From JACVRW01 sp963733885 (GTDB lineage Bacteria; Actinomycetota; Thermoleophilia; Solirubrobacterales; Thermoleophilaceae): 64,000 nt of DNA. The stretch lies in the NCBI GenBank assembly GCA_963733885.1, contig CAVTES010000009.1:248001-312000 (forward strand). The letters run 5' to 3'. The notes below the pieces were generated by a model. It was not told the DNA's origin. It was given only the letters and a program-made list of their open reading frames with translations, and made no database searches. Both the position numbers and the translations under genes were made by a program. Of this stretch, positions 9,318 to 17,526 are shown piece after piece (position 1 is the stretch's first letter; every line of letters starts with the position of its first letter).

Positions 9318-10489
9318 TTACAAGGTACCCGAGGTTGGGCGCGATAGCGCGTCGTACAAGGCTTCCAGGTCACGGACGAGACGCGCGGCCGTGAAGCGCT
9401 CCGCCACATGGCGCCGCGCGGCCTCGCCGAGCGCCGCCCGCCGCTCCGAGTCGAGCGCGAGCGTCGACGATGGCTCGCCCAAAGGCGTCGGCGTCGCCCG
9501 GCGGCGCGAGGACGCCCGTCTGGGCCGTGACCACGTCGGGCACTCCTCCTACTGAGACGCGCCGCCGCCGGCGCGCCCGCCGCGGCGGCCTCGATCAGCG
9601 ATACCGGCGTGCCCTCGTTGTCGGAGCTCAGGACGGCGAGGTCGGTGGCGGCGGCCACCGCCACCATGTCTGCGCGGTAGCCCGCGAAGAAGACATGTCC
9701 GGCGATCCCGAGCTCGCCGGCGAGCCGCTCGAGATTCGCCCGCTCGCGCGCCGTCTCCCACGACTGCGAGCCGCACCGGTGCGCCGAGCCCGCGCGCCCG
9801 GGCGAATGCCCGCAGCAGGACGTCGACCCGCTTGATGGGCACGAGCCGGCCAACGAAGGTCAGGAGCACCTCGTCCGGTTGCACGCCGAGCCTCGCGGCG
9901 AAACTCAGCCCCGGCGTCCCGCCCGGCCACCAGGAACGGGTCGAGATCCAGCCCGATCGGGAATGACCTCGGAACTTCGCGCGCTCCGCCACGCCGAGCC
10001 GCACGAGGTCGTCGACGGTCGCCTGGCTCACGCCGATCAGGCGGTCGCTCACGCGCGCCGAGCCGGCGCTCGAGGTCGCGGTACGCGCGCGTCTGGCAGC
10101 GGCCCGAAGTAACCCTCGAGCACGTGCCCGTGGTAGGTGTGGACGATCACCGGGCGCGGCTCCCCGGCGAGCACGGCGGCCAGGCGGCCGAGCATCCCGG
10201 CCTTCGCGGTGTGGGTGTGGACGATGTCGGGCCGGGTCAGGCGGACCGCCCGGACCAGGCTCGCCAGCGCCCGCGCGTCGTCGTGTGGGCGGAGCTCGGG
10301 ACGCAGGCCGGGCACCCGAGCCATGCGAACACCCCGCGCCCGCACGCTCTCCTCGAGCGAGTCCTCGCCCGAGCCGACCTCGCCGTGCAGCAGCAGCGTC
10401 TCGTAGCGCTCCGGGTCGAGCCGGCTTCCGAGCAGCCCCACGTGATGCGCGGGCCCGCCCATGTTCAGCCGGGCGATCACCCGCAGCAC
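9318..10489 (-). CDS. Glycosyltransferase family 4, several frameshifts
   Basis: Fragments in three frames add up to one GT4 enzyme of about 390 residues. The N-terminal lobe from 10489 is LRVIARLNMGGPAHHVGLL, then DIVHTHTAKAGMLGRLAA and IVHTYHGHVLEGYF; the linker is RLIGVSQATVDDLVRLGV; the second lobe is LTFVGRLVPIKRVDVLLRAF and VFFAGYRADMVAVAAATDL; the E-x7-E type motif is NEGTPVSLIEAAAAGAPA. The C-terminus (LVRDLEALYDALSRPTSGTL) ends in TAA at 9318-9320. The GGPAHHV and HTHTAKAG blocks resemble WecA-partner transferases acting early on undecaprenyl-PP-sugars. The broken frame is probably sequencing error. Confidence 0.75.
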
Positions 10490-10554
10490 GCGGACGCGAT
10501 CGGTCCTTCGTGCCGGGAGACGGACGTCGCGCGAGATGCTCGCGGTGGCTGCGG

Positions 10555-11609
10555 TCAGGAGCCTGACTCTTGCTGCACCGGCGTGCGGCGAGCGCGGCGG
10601 CGGGCTTCGGCCTCGTAGGACCAGTCGAGCACCAGCAGGGCCGCCCCGCCGGCGGCGACCACGAGGGCGCCAACCGAGAGCACCACGGCCGTGGGCGCCT
10701 GGAACAACGCCAGGCCGATGACGCAGAGCGCGGCCTGGGTGAGCCCCAGCGCCAGGGCCACCGCGCGCGGCGTGTGCAGCCAGCGCAGCAGGCGGTGCGT
10801 CAGGTGGTCGCGGCCACCCGAGAGCACGTTGACTCCGCGGCGCGTCCTCGAGATGACCACCAGCGTGGTGTCGAGCACCGGCAGGCCGACCAGCGGAAGC
10901 GCGGCGAGCACCACGGCCTGGCCGAGGCCCGCCTCAGGCGAGATCCCCATCACGACGGCGGCCACGACAAAGCCGACCGGCATGCTGCCGCCGTCGCCGA
11001 GGAAGATCCGCGCGGGCCTGGCGAGGTTGAACGGCAGGAAGCCGACGCAGGCGCCCGCCAGGCTCAGGGCCAGCGCGGCGAGCAGGATGTCTCCCTCGAT
11101 CGCGGCCAGCGCGGCCGCCGCCCGCCGCTGCGACGGCGGTGACCGAGCCTGCCGCGCCGTCGAGGTTGTCCATCAGGTTGAAGGCGTTGACGAGCCCCAC
11201 GACCCAGACGATCGTGAGCAGCAGGTTGACCGCCTCGATCTCCGACACGTACCAGGCCAGGCCCGCTCCCCAGAGCGCGGTCGCGGCCGCGACCTCGGCC
11301 AGCACGCGCTCCAGCGGGCCGAGGCCGACCCGGTCGTCGAGCGTCCCGACGGCGAACAGGCCGAGGGCGCACAGGACGATCACCGCGTACTTGGATGCGC
11401 CGCCGCCCAGGAGCACGGCGGCCGGCAGGAAGGCCGCCATCACGGCCGGCGCCGCCGAGATAGGGCGTGGGCCGGCCGTGCTTCTTGTAGCCCACCGGCT
11501 GGTCGAGGAAGCCGGTTCGCCAGGCGAGCCGAATCGCCGCCGGAACCGCCATCAGTGCCGCGCCGAGGGCGAGGCCGAAGGCGAGCGCGAGCCGCAGCTC
11601 ATCCGGCAA
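10555..11609 (-). CDS. wecA: WecA/MraY-family undecaprenyl-phosphate sugar-1-phosphate transferase, frameshifted
   Basis: A polytopic membrane enzyme that starts a glycan by moving a HexNAc-1-phosphate from UDP to undecaprenyl phosphate. Pieces in three frames align to one protein: TTG 11609 start (PDELRLALAFGLAL); FLDQPVGYKKHGRPTPYLGG (family N-terminal motif); the catalytic region FAVGTLDDRVGLGP; NAFNLMDNLDGAAGS; a shifted FLGDGGSMPVGF region near 10990; and RGVNVLSGGRDHLTHRLLR (HRL-type C-terminal motif). Breaks lie near 11460, 11120 and 10990. It sits at the head of the leftward export operon, which fits a lipid-linked Wzm/Wzt-exported polysaccharide. Confidence 0.82.
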
Positions 11610-11631
11610 GCCGAACGTCCTCCTCCGACCG

Positions 11632-12597
11632 TCAGGCGCGAGCGCGCTCGAGCGCGATCACGTCGTCGATCGCGTCGTCGACCGTGCGCTTCGGCTCCCA
11701 GCCGGTCAGCTCGCGGAGCGCGGTGGTGTCCGGGCGGCGCCGGCCGAGCTCCTCGAAGCCCTCGTCGTACGCCTCGTCGTAGGGGACGAAGCGGACCTCG
11801 GAGCTCGAGCCGGAGCGACCGATCACGCGGCGGGCCAGGGCGAGGATCGAGATCTCGGCGTCGGACCCGACGTTGAACACGCTTCCCGCGGCGGCGTCGC
11901 AGTCGAGCAGGCGCACCAAGGCGTCCACCGTGTCCGCCACGTGGGCGAAGCAGCGGGTCTGCGTGCCGTCGCCGTAGACCGTCAGCGGCTGGTCCCGCAC
12001 CGCCTGGCGCACGAAGCGCGGCAGGACCATCCCGTAAGCCCCGGTCTGGCGCGGGCCGACGGTGTTGAAGAGGCGCACTACGACGTTCCTCGCGCCGAGC
12101 TCTCGGTGGTAGCCGAGCGCGAGCGCCTCGCCGAATGACTTCGAGGTCGCGTAGTTCCAGCGCGCCTTCGCGGTCGAGCCGAGCACGCGATCGGAGTGCT
12201 CGTGCAGCAGCGCGCTGCTCTTCTTGCCGTAGATCTCCGAGGTGGAGGTGAACAGCGCCGGCTTCTCGAGGGTGGCGGCCGCGGACAGCACCACGTCCGT
12301 GCCGCGCACGTTGCGCAGGAGCGCGTCGACGGGTTGCTCGACCACTAGGCGGACCCCGACCGCGGAGGCCAGGTGGAGGCAGGCGTCGGCGGACTCAAGC
12401 AGCTCCAGGACGAGCTCCTCGTCGGTTACCGAGCCCTCGACGAATTCGGCCCGTGCGGCTCCGAGCAGGTGCTCGATGTTCTCGACCCGGCCGGTGCTCA
12501 GGTCGTCAAGGATCACCACCGCGTCGCCTCGAGCGATGAGCGCGTCGCAGAGGTGGGAGCCGATGAATCCCGCTCCGCCAGTGAGCAGGTACCTCAA
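11632..12597 (-). CDS. NAD-dependent epimerase/dehydratase (UDP-sugar, extended SDR)
   Basis: An intact 321-residue extended short-chain dehydrogenase. The NAD-binding motif LLTGGAGFIGSHL lies at the very N-terminus, which decides the start (TTG 12597, LRYLLTGG); the open frame upstream has no such fold. Catalytic Ser/Thr-Tyr-Lys are seen as STSEIYG and NYATSKSFGEAL, and RLFNTVGPRQ follows. This motif set is close to UDP-glucuronate decarboxylase or UDP-glucose 4-epimerase relatives. It supplies a nucleotide sugar to the polysaccharide operon just downstream. Confidence 0.85.
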   Translation of the reverse strand: MRYLLTGGAGFIGSHLCDALIARGDAVVILDDLSTGRVENIEHLLGAARAEFVEGSVTDEELVLELLESADACLHLASAVGVRLVVEQPVDALLRNVRGTDVVLSAAATLEKPALFTSTSEIYGKKSSALLHEHSDRVLGSTAKARWNYATSKSFGEALALGYHRELGARNVVVRLFNTVGPRQTGAYGMVLPRFVRQAVRDQPLTVYGDGTQTRCFAHVADTVDALVRLLDCDAAAGSVFNVGSDAEISILALARRVIGRSGSSSEVRFVPYDEAYDEGFEELGRRRPDTTALRELTGWEPKRTVDDAIDDVIALERARA

Positions 12598-12801
12598 GTG
12601 CGAGTCCTCTTTTTGGGCGGGGTACTTGGTGTCCCTGAGGTAAGGCAGCCCGAACACTAGAGCGCGACATGGGAATCGCGCAAGCTTCTCGCGCGCCAAG
12701 ACTCGATCAGCGCTTGGCGGTGCGGCGGACGACGCGCGCGAGCGGGGCGAAGCCCCAAGGAGCACGTGGGCGCCGCGTGCCGCCTGTGGGCACATGCGAG
12801 C

Positions 12802-13647
12802 TCAGCGTGCGAGGCGGCGAAGGGCCCTTCCCACGGGTCGTCCCACGACTAGCACCGCTACCTGCAGCATCGCTACGGCCGGCAGCAGAGCCCGGGTGGA
12901 GCGCGGCGCCGCCGGGTCGTTTCGCAGCCGGCGGCGGACGGCGCGGGCGCGGGCGAAACGATGGGGCAGATTGCTCTGCCGCGCCCAGGTGGAGGGCCCC
13001 AGGCGGCGGTAGATGCGTCCCGGTCGCTCGTGCAGCTCGACGCGGCCACGAAGCGTCAGCGATACGCCGAGCACCCAGTCGTCGCCGAACTCAACGTCCC
13101 CGAACCCCCCGGCCTCCTTGGCCGCCGCGGCGCGGATCAGCGTTCCGCCCGTAGTGGGGAACAGCGACCAGACCGAGTGGCACAGCGCGAACGGCCGCGG
13201 GCGACGTGCCAAACGCGCGGCGAAGCGCGGCGGCCATCGGTGCCGGATTCGCGGCTCGTCCTCGACGATGCCGGCGGCGGCCGCGACGAGGTTGGGGTCG
13301 CTCGAGAGGCGCTCTCGCAGGAAGCGAAGCGTCCCCGCGGGCATGAGGTCGTCAGCGTCCCAAAAGGTCACGTACGGCGTGGTGACGCGTGCGAGACCGA
13401 AGTTGCGCGCGGCGCCGAGCGTGAGCCTGCCTGGCGTGCGGATCACCTCGGTGTCCTTGAGCTCGGGCAGGCGTTCCTGGGAGGCGTTGTCGACCACGAG
13501 TATCCGGACCGGCAGGTCCTGGTCGCGGAGACTGTCCACGGCATCGGCAAGCGACGGGCCCGCGTACGGCCCCCAGGCGGGCACGACGACTGTGATGTCG
13601 GGCTCGGTCGGTGGCGTGCCGGGCAGCGTACGCGGCCCCGAGGCCAC
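12802..13647 (-). CDS. Glycosyltransferase family 2
   Basis: A GT-A enzyme beginning DITVVVPAWGPYAG, with ILVVDNASQERLPEL, AARNFGLARVTTPYVTFWDADDL (the metal-binding DADD) and VEFGDDWVLGVSLTLRGRV. The start is set at GTG 13647 because the frame upstream overlaps the divergent epimerase gene, leaving only 25 bases between the two starts. The C-terminus has a hydrophobic stretch (LLPAVAMLQVAVLVVGRPVG) that may touch the membrane. It stands 205 bases upstream of the leftward epimerase gene and may head the same transcription unit. Confidence 0.8.
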   Translation of the reverse strand: MASGPRTLPGTPPTEPDITVVVPAWGPYAGPSLADAVDSLRDQDLPVRILVVDNASQERLPELKDTEVIRTPGRLTLGAARNFGLARVTTPYVTFWDADDLMPAGTLRFLRERLSSDPNLVAAAAGIVEDEPRIRHRWPPRFAARLARRPRPFALCHSVWSLFPTTGGTLIRAAAAKEAGGFGDVEFGDDWVLGVSLTLRGRVELHERPGRIYRRLGPSTWARQSNLPHRFARARAVRRRLRNDPAAPRSTRALLPAVAMLQVAVLVVGRPVGRALRRLAR

Positions 13648-13672
13648 CGAGGGGTCCTGTACGTTTGGCTTG

Positions 13673-14602
13673 GTGAAGGTTCTCGTCACCGGCGGGGGCG
13701 GATTCATCGGCTCCCACGTCGTTGACCGCCTGTTGCGCGACGCGCACGACGTGCGCGTGCTCGACAACTTCGCCACCGGGCGGCGCGAGAATCTGCTCGG
13801 GGTGATGGACGACATCGAGCTGGTGGAAGGCGACCTGCAGAGCTACGAGCGCGTCCACAACGCCGTCAGCGGCTGCGAGATGGTCCTGCACCAGGGCGCG
13901 CTGCCGTCGGTCCCGCGCTCGGTGCAGGATCCACTCACGAGCAGCGCCACCAACGTCACCGGCACGCTCAACGTGCTGCTGGCGGCTCGCGACGCGGGCG
14001 TGCGGCGCGTCATCTACGCGTCCTCGTCGTCGATCTACGGCGCCAATCCGGAGCTGCCGAAACACGAGCGGCTCCTGCCGCAGCCGATCTCGCCCTACGC
14101 CGTCGCGAAGCTCGCCGGCGAGGGCTTCTGCCGAAGCTTCTTCGAGGTCTGGGGCCTCGAGACGGTCGCGCTGCGCTACTTCAACGTGTTCGGCCCGCGC
14201 CAGGACCCGATGTCGCAGTACGCGGCGGTGATCCCCAACTTCATCAACGCGCTCGCGGACGGCCGGCAGCCGGTCGTCTACGGGGACGGGGAGCAGTCCC
14301 GTGACTTCACGTACGTCGGCAACGTGGTTGAGGGCAACGTGCTCGCGATGACCGCGGATGGCGTGGCCGGCAAGGTCTTCAACGTGGCGGCCGGCGACCG
14401 CACGTCGCTGAACCAGCTGCTCGAGTCACCTCAGGACGCTCATCGGGCGCCGGCGCGCGAGGCGCGCTACGAGGACCCGCGGCCAGGCGACGTCAGGCAC
14501 TCGCAAGCGGACGTCTCCGCCGCCCAGCGGGAGCTCGGCTTCCGCCCGCACGTCTCCGTTGAGGAGGGACTGCGCCTCACCCTCGACTGGTTCCGGCGCT
14601 AA
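13673..14602 (+). CDS. NAD-dependent sugar epimerase (UDP-glucose 4-epimerase-like)
   Basis: A 309-residue extended SDR. GTG 13673 starts VKVLVTGGGGFIGSHVV, followed by the second NAD-contact VLDNFATGRRENL, catalytic ASSSSIYG, YAVAKLAGEGF with the Tyr-x3-Lys pair, and LRYFNVFGPRQ. The stretch at about 14425-14455 reads oddly (LESPQDAHRAPA). Shifting the frame there gives the family-like LRTLIG sequence, so a compensating pair of indels is likely. It is divergent from the glycosyltransferase gene at 12802-13647. It probably makes a UDP-galactose, UDP-GalNAc or related donor for the glycan locus. Confidence 0.85.
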   Translation: MKVLVTGGGGFIGSHVVDRLLRDAHDVRVLDNFATGRRENLLGVMDDIELVEGDLQSYERVHNAVSGCEMVLHQGALPSVPRSVQDPLTSSATNVTGTLNVLLAARDAGVRRVIYASSSSIYGANPELPKHERLLPQPISPYAVAKLAGEGFCRSFFEVWGLETVALRYFNVFGPRQDPMSQYAAVIPNFINALADGRQPVVYGDGEQSRDFTYVGNVVEGNVLAMTADGVAGKVFNVAAGDRTSLNQLLESPQDAHRAPAREARYEDPRPGDVRHSQADVSAAQRELGFRPHVSVEEGLRLTLDWFRR

Positions 14603-14633
14603 GCGGGCCGGCGGAAACCGCAGCACGGCGCGC

Positions 14634-14750
14634 TTCGCGGGCGACCCTGCCGACCGTATCGTCTATGCGACCGCGCGGACGCTGAACGCCCCGCTCGTGA
14701 CACGCGACCAGCGCCTGCGTGGCTTCGATGCAGCCGGCACGGTGTGGTGA
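14634..14750 (+). pseudogene. C-terminal remnant of a VapC-type PIN-domain toxin
   Basis: A 38-residue open piece (FAGDPADRIVYATARTLN, then PLVTRDQRLRGFD, then GTVW and a stop) matches the end of VapC PIN RNases, where the DPADR-x2-ATA segment and the TRD acidic residues form part of the metal site. The rest of the domain and any VapB antitoxin are absent; the upstream DNA is the epimerase gene. It looks like a decayed toxin-antitoxin relic. The assignment rests on a short but very typical motif. Confidence 0.6.
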
Positions 14751-14757
14751 CCGACCT

Positions 14758-15756
14758 TCAGAGCCAGCCGCGCTTGCGGAAATAGCCGACCATGGCGACG
14801 AGCAACGCCACCATCGCCGCCAGGATCACCCAGAACGGCGTCTCGTTCCCCTCGCCGGGGACTCCGACGTTCATGCCCCAGATGCTCGCGATCAGGGTGA
14901 GCGGCAGGATCACCACGCTGAACGCGGTCAGCACGCGCAGCACTTCGTTCACGCCGTGGGAGAGCACCGACTCGTTGGTGTCCTCGAGCGCCTCCACGAC
15001 CTCCTTGAAGTTCTCGAGCATGTCCCAGATCCGCTCGGAAGCGTCGACGATGTCGTCGAAGTAGACCTCGAGGTCCTCGGCCATGTAGCGCTGCTTGGTG
15101 CGCTCGAGGTCGCGCAGCACGGCGCGCTCTGGCCGGATGATCTTGCGGAAGTTGATGATCTCCTGCTTCGAGCTCGAGAGGTCGCGCACGACCTCTTCGG
15201 AGCGGCCCTCGAAGATGTCCTCCTCGAGGCGCTCGAGCTTGGTGCCGATCTTGCGCAGCATCGGGAAGCAGTAGTCGAACGCGTCGTCGACGATCTTGTA
15301 GAGCAGGTAGCCCGAGCCCTTCGAGAAGAGCGTCTCGCGCGCCTCCTCGGAGGAGCGGCAGCGCTCGAACAGCCACTCGACCGGCGGCAGCGGCGAGTTC
15401 GGCAGCGTGATCAGGTAGTCGGGCCCGACGAACATGTCGAGCTCGCCGGCATTGAGCCGCCCGACCGCCTTGTCGAAGACCGGGAAGTGCAGGACGATGA
15501 AGAGGTATTCGGGGTACTCGTCGATCTTCGGACGCTGGTTGCGCGACGCGACGTCCTCGTAGTCGAGTGGGTGGAAGTCGAAGTGCTCCTCGAGCCAGGC
15601 GCGGTCAACCGGCCCGGGGCGCTCGATGTTGATCCAGCGCAGATCGCCCCACTCGACGATCTCGACGTTTGGCTCGGCCGGGGCCTGCTGGAGCGCGTTA
15701 CCGTCAGCCCGCGCGCGGGCCGAGCGCCTGAGGCGGGGCTTGGGAAGGCTCGGCAT
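14758..15756 (-). CDS. corA: CorA-family magnesium/cobalt channel
   Basis: An intact 332-residue protein with a large cytosolic alpha/beta and coiled-helix domain (from DLRWINIERPGPVDRAWL to YFDDIVDASERIWDMLENF) and two C-terminal membrane helices (LTAFSVVILPLTLIASIWG and FWVILAAMVALLVAMVGYF). The GMN signature at the end of the first helix (IWGMNVGVPGEGN) is the ion-selectivity motif of CorA pentamers. ATG 15756 is the natural start. The basic C-terminus (FRKRGWL) fits an N-in, C-in topology. It is divergent from the SAM riboswitch operon. Confidence 0.93.
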   Translation of the reverse strand: MPSLPKPRLRRSARARADGNALQQAPAEPNVEIVEWGDLRWINIERPGPVDRAWLEEHFDFHPLDYEDVASRNQRPKIDEYPEYLFIVLHFPVFDKAVGRLNAGELDMFVGPDYLITLPNSPLPPVEWLFERCRSSEEARETLFSKGSGYLLYKIVDDAFDYCFPMLRKIGTKLERLEEDIFEGRSEEVVRDLSSSKQEIINFRKIIRPERAVLRDLERTKQRYMAEDLEVYFDDIVDASERIWDMLENFKEVVEALEDTNESVLSHGVNEVLRVLTAFSVVILPLTLIASIWGMNVGVPGEGNETPFWVILAAMVALLVAMVGYFRKRGWL

Positions 15757-15791
15757 GGCGTCTAAGCGGGTCGTCCAGGTGGCTCACCCCT

Positions 15792-15820
15792 CTGATTCTA
15801 CTTGCGCAGCGCGCTATCCT
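15792..15820 (+). promoter_or_regulatory. Possible promoter of the SAM-riboswitch operon
   Basis: A TATCCT hexamer (15815-15820) resembles a -10 box, with a weak -35-like CTGATT 17 bases upstream (15792-15797). Transcription would start a few bases before riboswitch helix P1. The -35 match is poor, so this is tentative. Confidence 0.3.
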
Positions 15821-15837
15821 CTGCCGTTCACATAGCC

Positions 15838-15940
15838 GTTGCATCGAGAGGGGTGGAGGGACATGGCCCTGTGAAGCCCCGGCAACCACCTGGCGAACGC
15901 GAGTTCGCAGGGAAAGGTGCCAAATCCATCGAGATGTGAC
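15838..15940 (+). promoter_or_regulatory. SAM riboswitch (S-box, SAM-I type)
   Basis: The conserved core is plain: GGTGGAGGGAC, then GGCCCTGTGAAGCCCCGGC, AACC, a P3-like hairpin (CCTGGCGAAC with GTTCGCAGG), and GGTGCCAAATCCA. Helix P1 pairs 15838-15845 with 15933-15940 over 8 pairs, two of them G-U. Downstream, 15954-15963 can pair with 15976-15985 (10 pairs) just before the ribosome-binding site GAAAGGG at about 15993. No T-run follows, so control by ribosome-site access or by a weak terminator is possible. S-boxes normally switch genes off when SAM is plentiful. This one precedes a threonine-synthase-like gene. Confidence 0.9.
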
Positions 15941-16007
15941 TGGGCGCCTCGACAGGGCCTCCGTCACAACAGCGGCGGAGGCTCTACCAGTTGAAAGGGC
16001 GTTCACG

Positions 16008-17237
16008 ATGGCTGTCCGGGCACTTGCCTGCAAGGAATGCGGTATTGAGTACGAGCTGGAGGCTCGCTACGTGTGCGAGCGCTGCTTCGGGCCGCTCGAG
16101 GTGCGCTACGACCTGAGCTCGCTCGACGCGGGAAGCGCGAAACGGCGGATCCAAGCGGGCCCTCAGAACCTCTGGCGCTACTCCGACTTCCTGCCCTTTG
16201 AGAAGCCGCCGCGCTACGCGCTGCCGGCGGGCTGCACGCCGCTGGTCCGGGCGCCCAGGCTCGCCGAGCGGCTCGGGCTGCGCGAGCTCTGGGTGAAGAA
16301 CGACGCCGCCAACCCGACCCATTCGTTCAAGGACCGAGTGGTGTCGGTGGCGCTCGCGAAGGCACGCGAGCTGGGCTACGAGACCGTGGCCTGCGCCTCC
16401 ACCGGCAACCTTGCCAACGCGGTCGCCGCCCACGCCGCCGCGGCGGGACTCGAGTCCTACGTGTTCATCCCCGCCGACCTCGAGGAGCAGAAGATCCTCG
16501 CCACGGGGGTGTACGGCACGAAGCTCGTCACCGTGCGCGGCAACTACGACGACGTCAACCGCCTCTGCACCGAGCTGTCCGCGGAGCGCGAGTGGGCCTT
16601 CGTCAACGTGAACGTGCGCCCGTACTACGCGGAGGGCTCGAAGACGCTCGCCTACGAGATCGCCGAGGGGCTCGGCTTCGAGCTGCCCGACCGCGTGGTG
16701 GCCCCGATCGCCTCGGGCTCCCTGTTCACCAAGATCGCGCGCGGCTTCGACGAGTGGCGCGAGGTCGGCCTGGTGCGGGGCGGCTCGCCGGCGATGAACG
16801 GCGCCCAGGCGGAAGGCTGCTCGCCGGTCGCGCGCGCCTACGAGTCGGGCTGGGAGACCTGCAAGCCCGTGAAGCCGGACACGATCGCCAAGTCTCTCGC
16901 CATCGGCAACCCAGCCGACGGCCCGTACGCGCTCGAGCTGGCGCGCCGCAGCGGGGGGTCGGTGGACGCCGTGACGGACGACGAGGTGCGGGCCGGCATC
17001 CGGCTGCTTGCCGAGACCACCGGCATCTTCACCGAGACCGCCGGCGGGGTCACCACCGCGACGCTCGCCAAGCTTGCGGAGCGCGGCGACATCGATCCCG
17101 GCGAGCGAGTGGTGCTCGTCATCACGGGTGAGGGGCTGAAGACACTGGACGCCGTGCGGGGCAGCTTCGAGGTGCACGAGATCGATCCCCAGGTCGCCTC
17201 GTTCGAGGCACAGGTTCCCGTGGCCGCGCCTGTGTAG
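16008..17237 (+). CDS. Threonine-synthase-like PLP enzyme under SAM riboswitch (possible thiocarboxylate-dependent homocysteine synthase)
   Basis: A 409-residue fold-type II PLP enzyme of the threonine synthase family. Residues 8-35 form a zinc-ribbon (CKEC ... CERC, then FGPLEVRYD). The PLP lysine is K108 in NPTHSFKDR, the phosphate loop is STGNLANAVA, and PYYAEGSKTLAYE and GSLFTKIARGFD are conserved blocks. The start ATG 16008 follows GAAAGGG at 7-9 bases. Family membership says it acts on O-phosphohomoserine. An S-box upstream and a MoaD-like sulfur carrier 13 bases downstream suggest the product is homocysteine rather than threonine, as in CysM/CysO cysteine synthesis. That role is inference; ordinary threonine synthase remains the default annotation. 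Confidence 0.85.
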   Translation: MAVRALACKECGIEYELEARYVCERCFGPLEVRYDLSSLDAGSAKRRIQAGPQNLWRYSDFLPFEKPPRYALPAGCTPLVRAPRLAERLGLRELWVKNDAANPTHSFKDRVVSVALAKARELGYETVACASTGNLANAVAAHAAAAGLESYVFIPADLEEQKILATGVYGTKLVTVRGNYDDVNRLCTELSAEREWAFVNVNVRPYYAEGSKTLAYEIAEGLGFELPDRVVAPIASGSLFTKIARGFDEWREVGLVRGGSPAMNGAQAEGCSPVARAYESGWETCKPVKPDTIAKSLAIGNPADGPYALELARRSGGSVDAVTDDEVRAGIRLLAETTGIFTETAGGVTTATLAKLAERGDIDPGERVVLVITGEGLKTLDAVRGSFEVHEIDPQVASFEAQVPVAAPV

Positions 17238-17250
17238 TCTGTCCGTCCCC

Positions 17251-17526
17251 ATGGCGGTCACGGTCAAGATCCCGACGCAGCTGCGCAGCGTCACGGGCGG
17301 CGAGGGCGAGACGAGCGTCGACGGCGCCAAGACGGTCGGCGAGGTGCTGGACGGGCTCTATGAGCGCTTCGACGGGCTGCGCGACCGCATCGCCGAGGAC
17401 GGGGACCTGCGCCGCTTCGTAAACGTCTACGTGGGCGGGGAGGACATCCGCTTCCTCGACGGCCTCGACACCTCGGTGGAGGACGGGGACGAGGTCACGA
17501 TCCTGCCCGCGGTCGCGGGCGGCTGA
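17251..17526 (+). CDS. MoaD/ThiS-family sulfur carrier protein
   Basis: A 91-residue beta-grasp protein ending in AVAGG, the di-glycine tail that E1-like enzymes adenylate and convert to a thiocarboxylate. VTVKIPTQLRSVTGG, TVGEVLDGLYERF and FVNVYVGGEDIRFLDGLDT are typical of the MoaD/CysO group. It lies 13 bases behind the threonine-synthase-like gene and under the same riboswitch. No molybdopterin or thiamine genes are nearby, and no E1 (MoeB/ThiF) or JAMM protease gene is in the window. It most likely delivers sulfur to the preceding PLP enzyme. Confidence 0.85.
   Translation: MAVTVKIPTQLRSVTGGEGETSVDGAKTVGEVLDGLYERFDGLRDRIAEDGDLRRFVNVYVGGEDIRFLDGLDTSVEDGDEVTILPAVAGG

Noticed and set aside
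16008..17237. Plain threonine synthase with incidental MoaD neighbour
   Set aside because: Not excluded, but the S-box and the tight pairing argue against coincidence, so it is kept only as the alternative.
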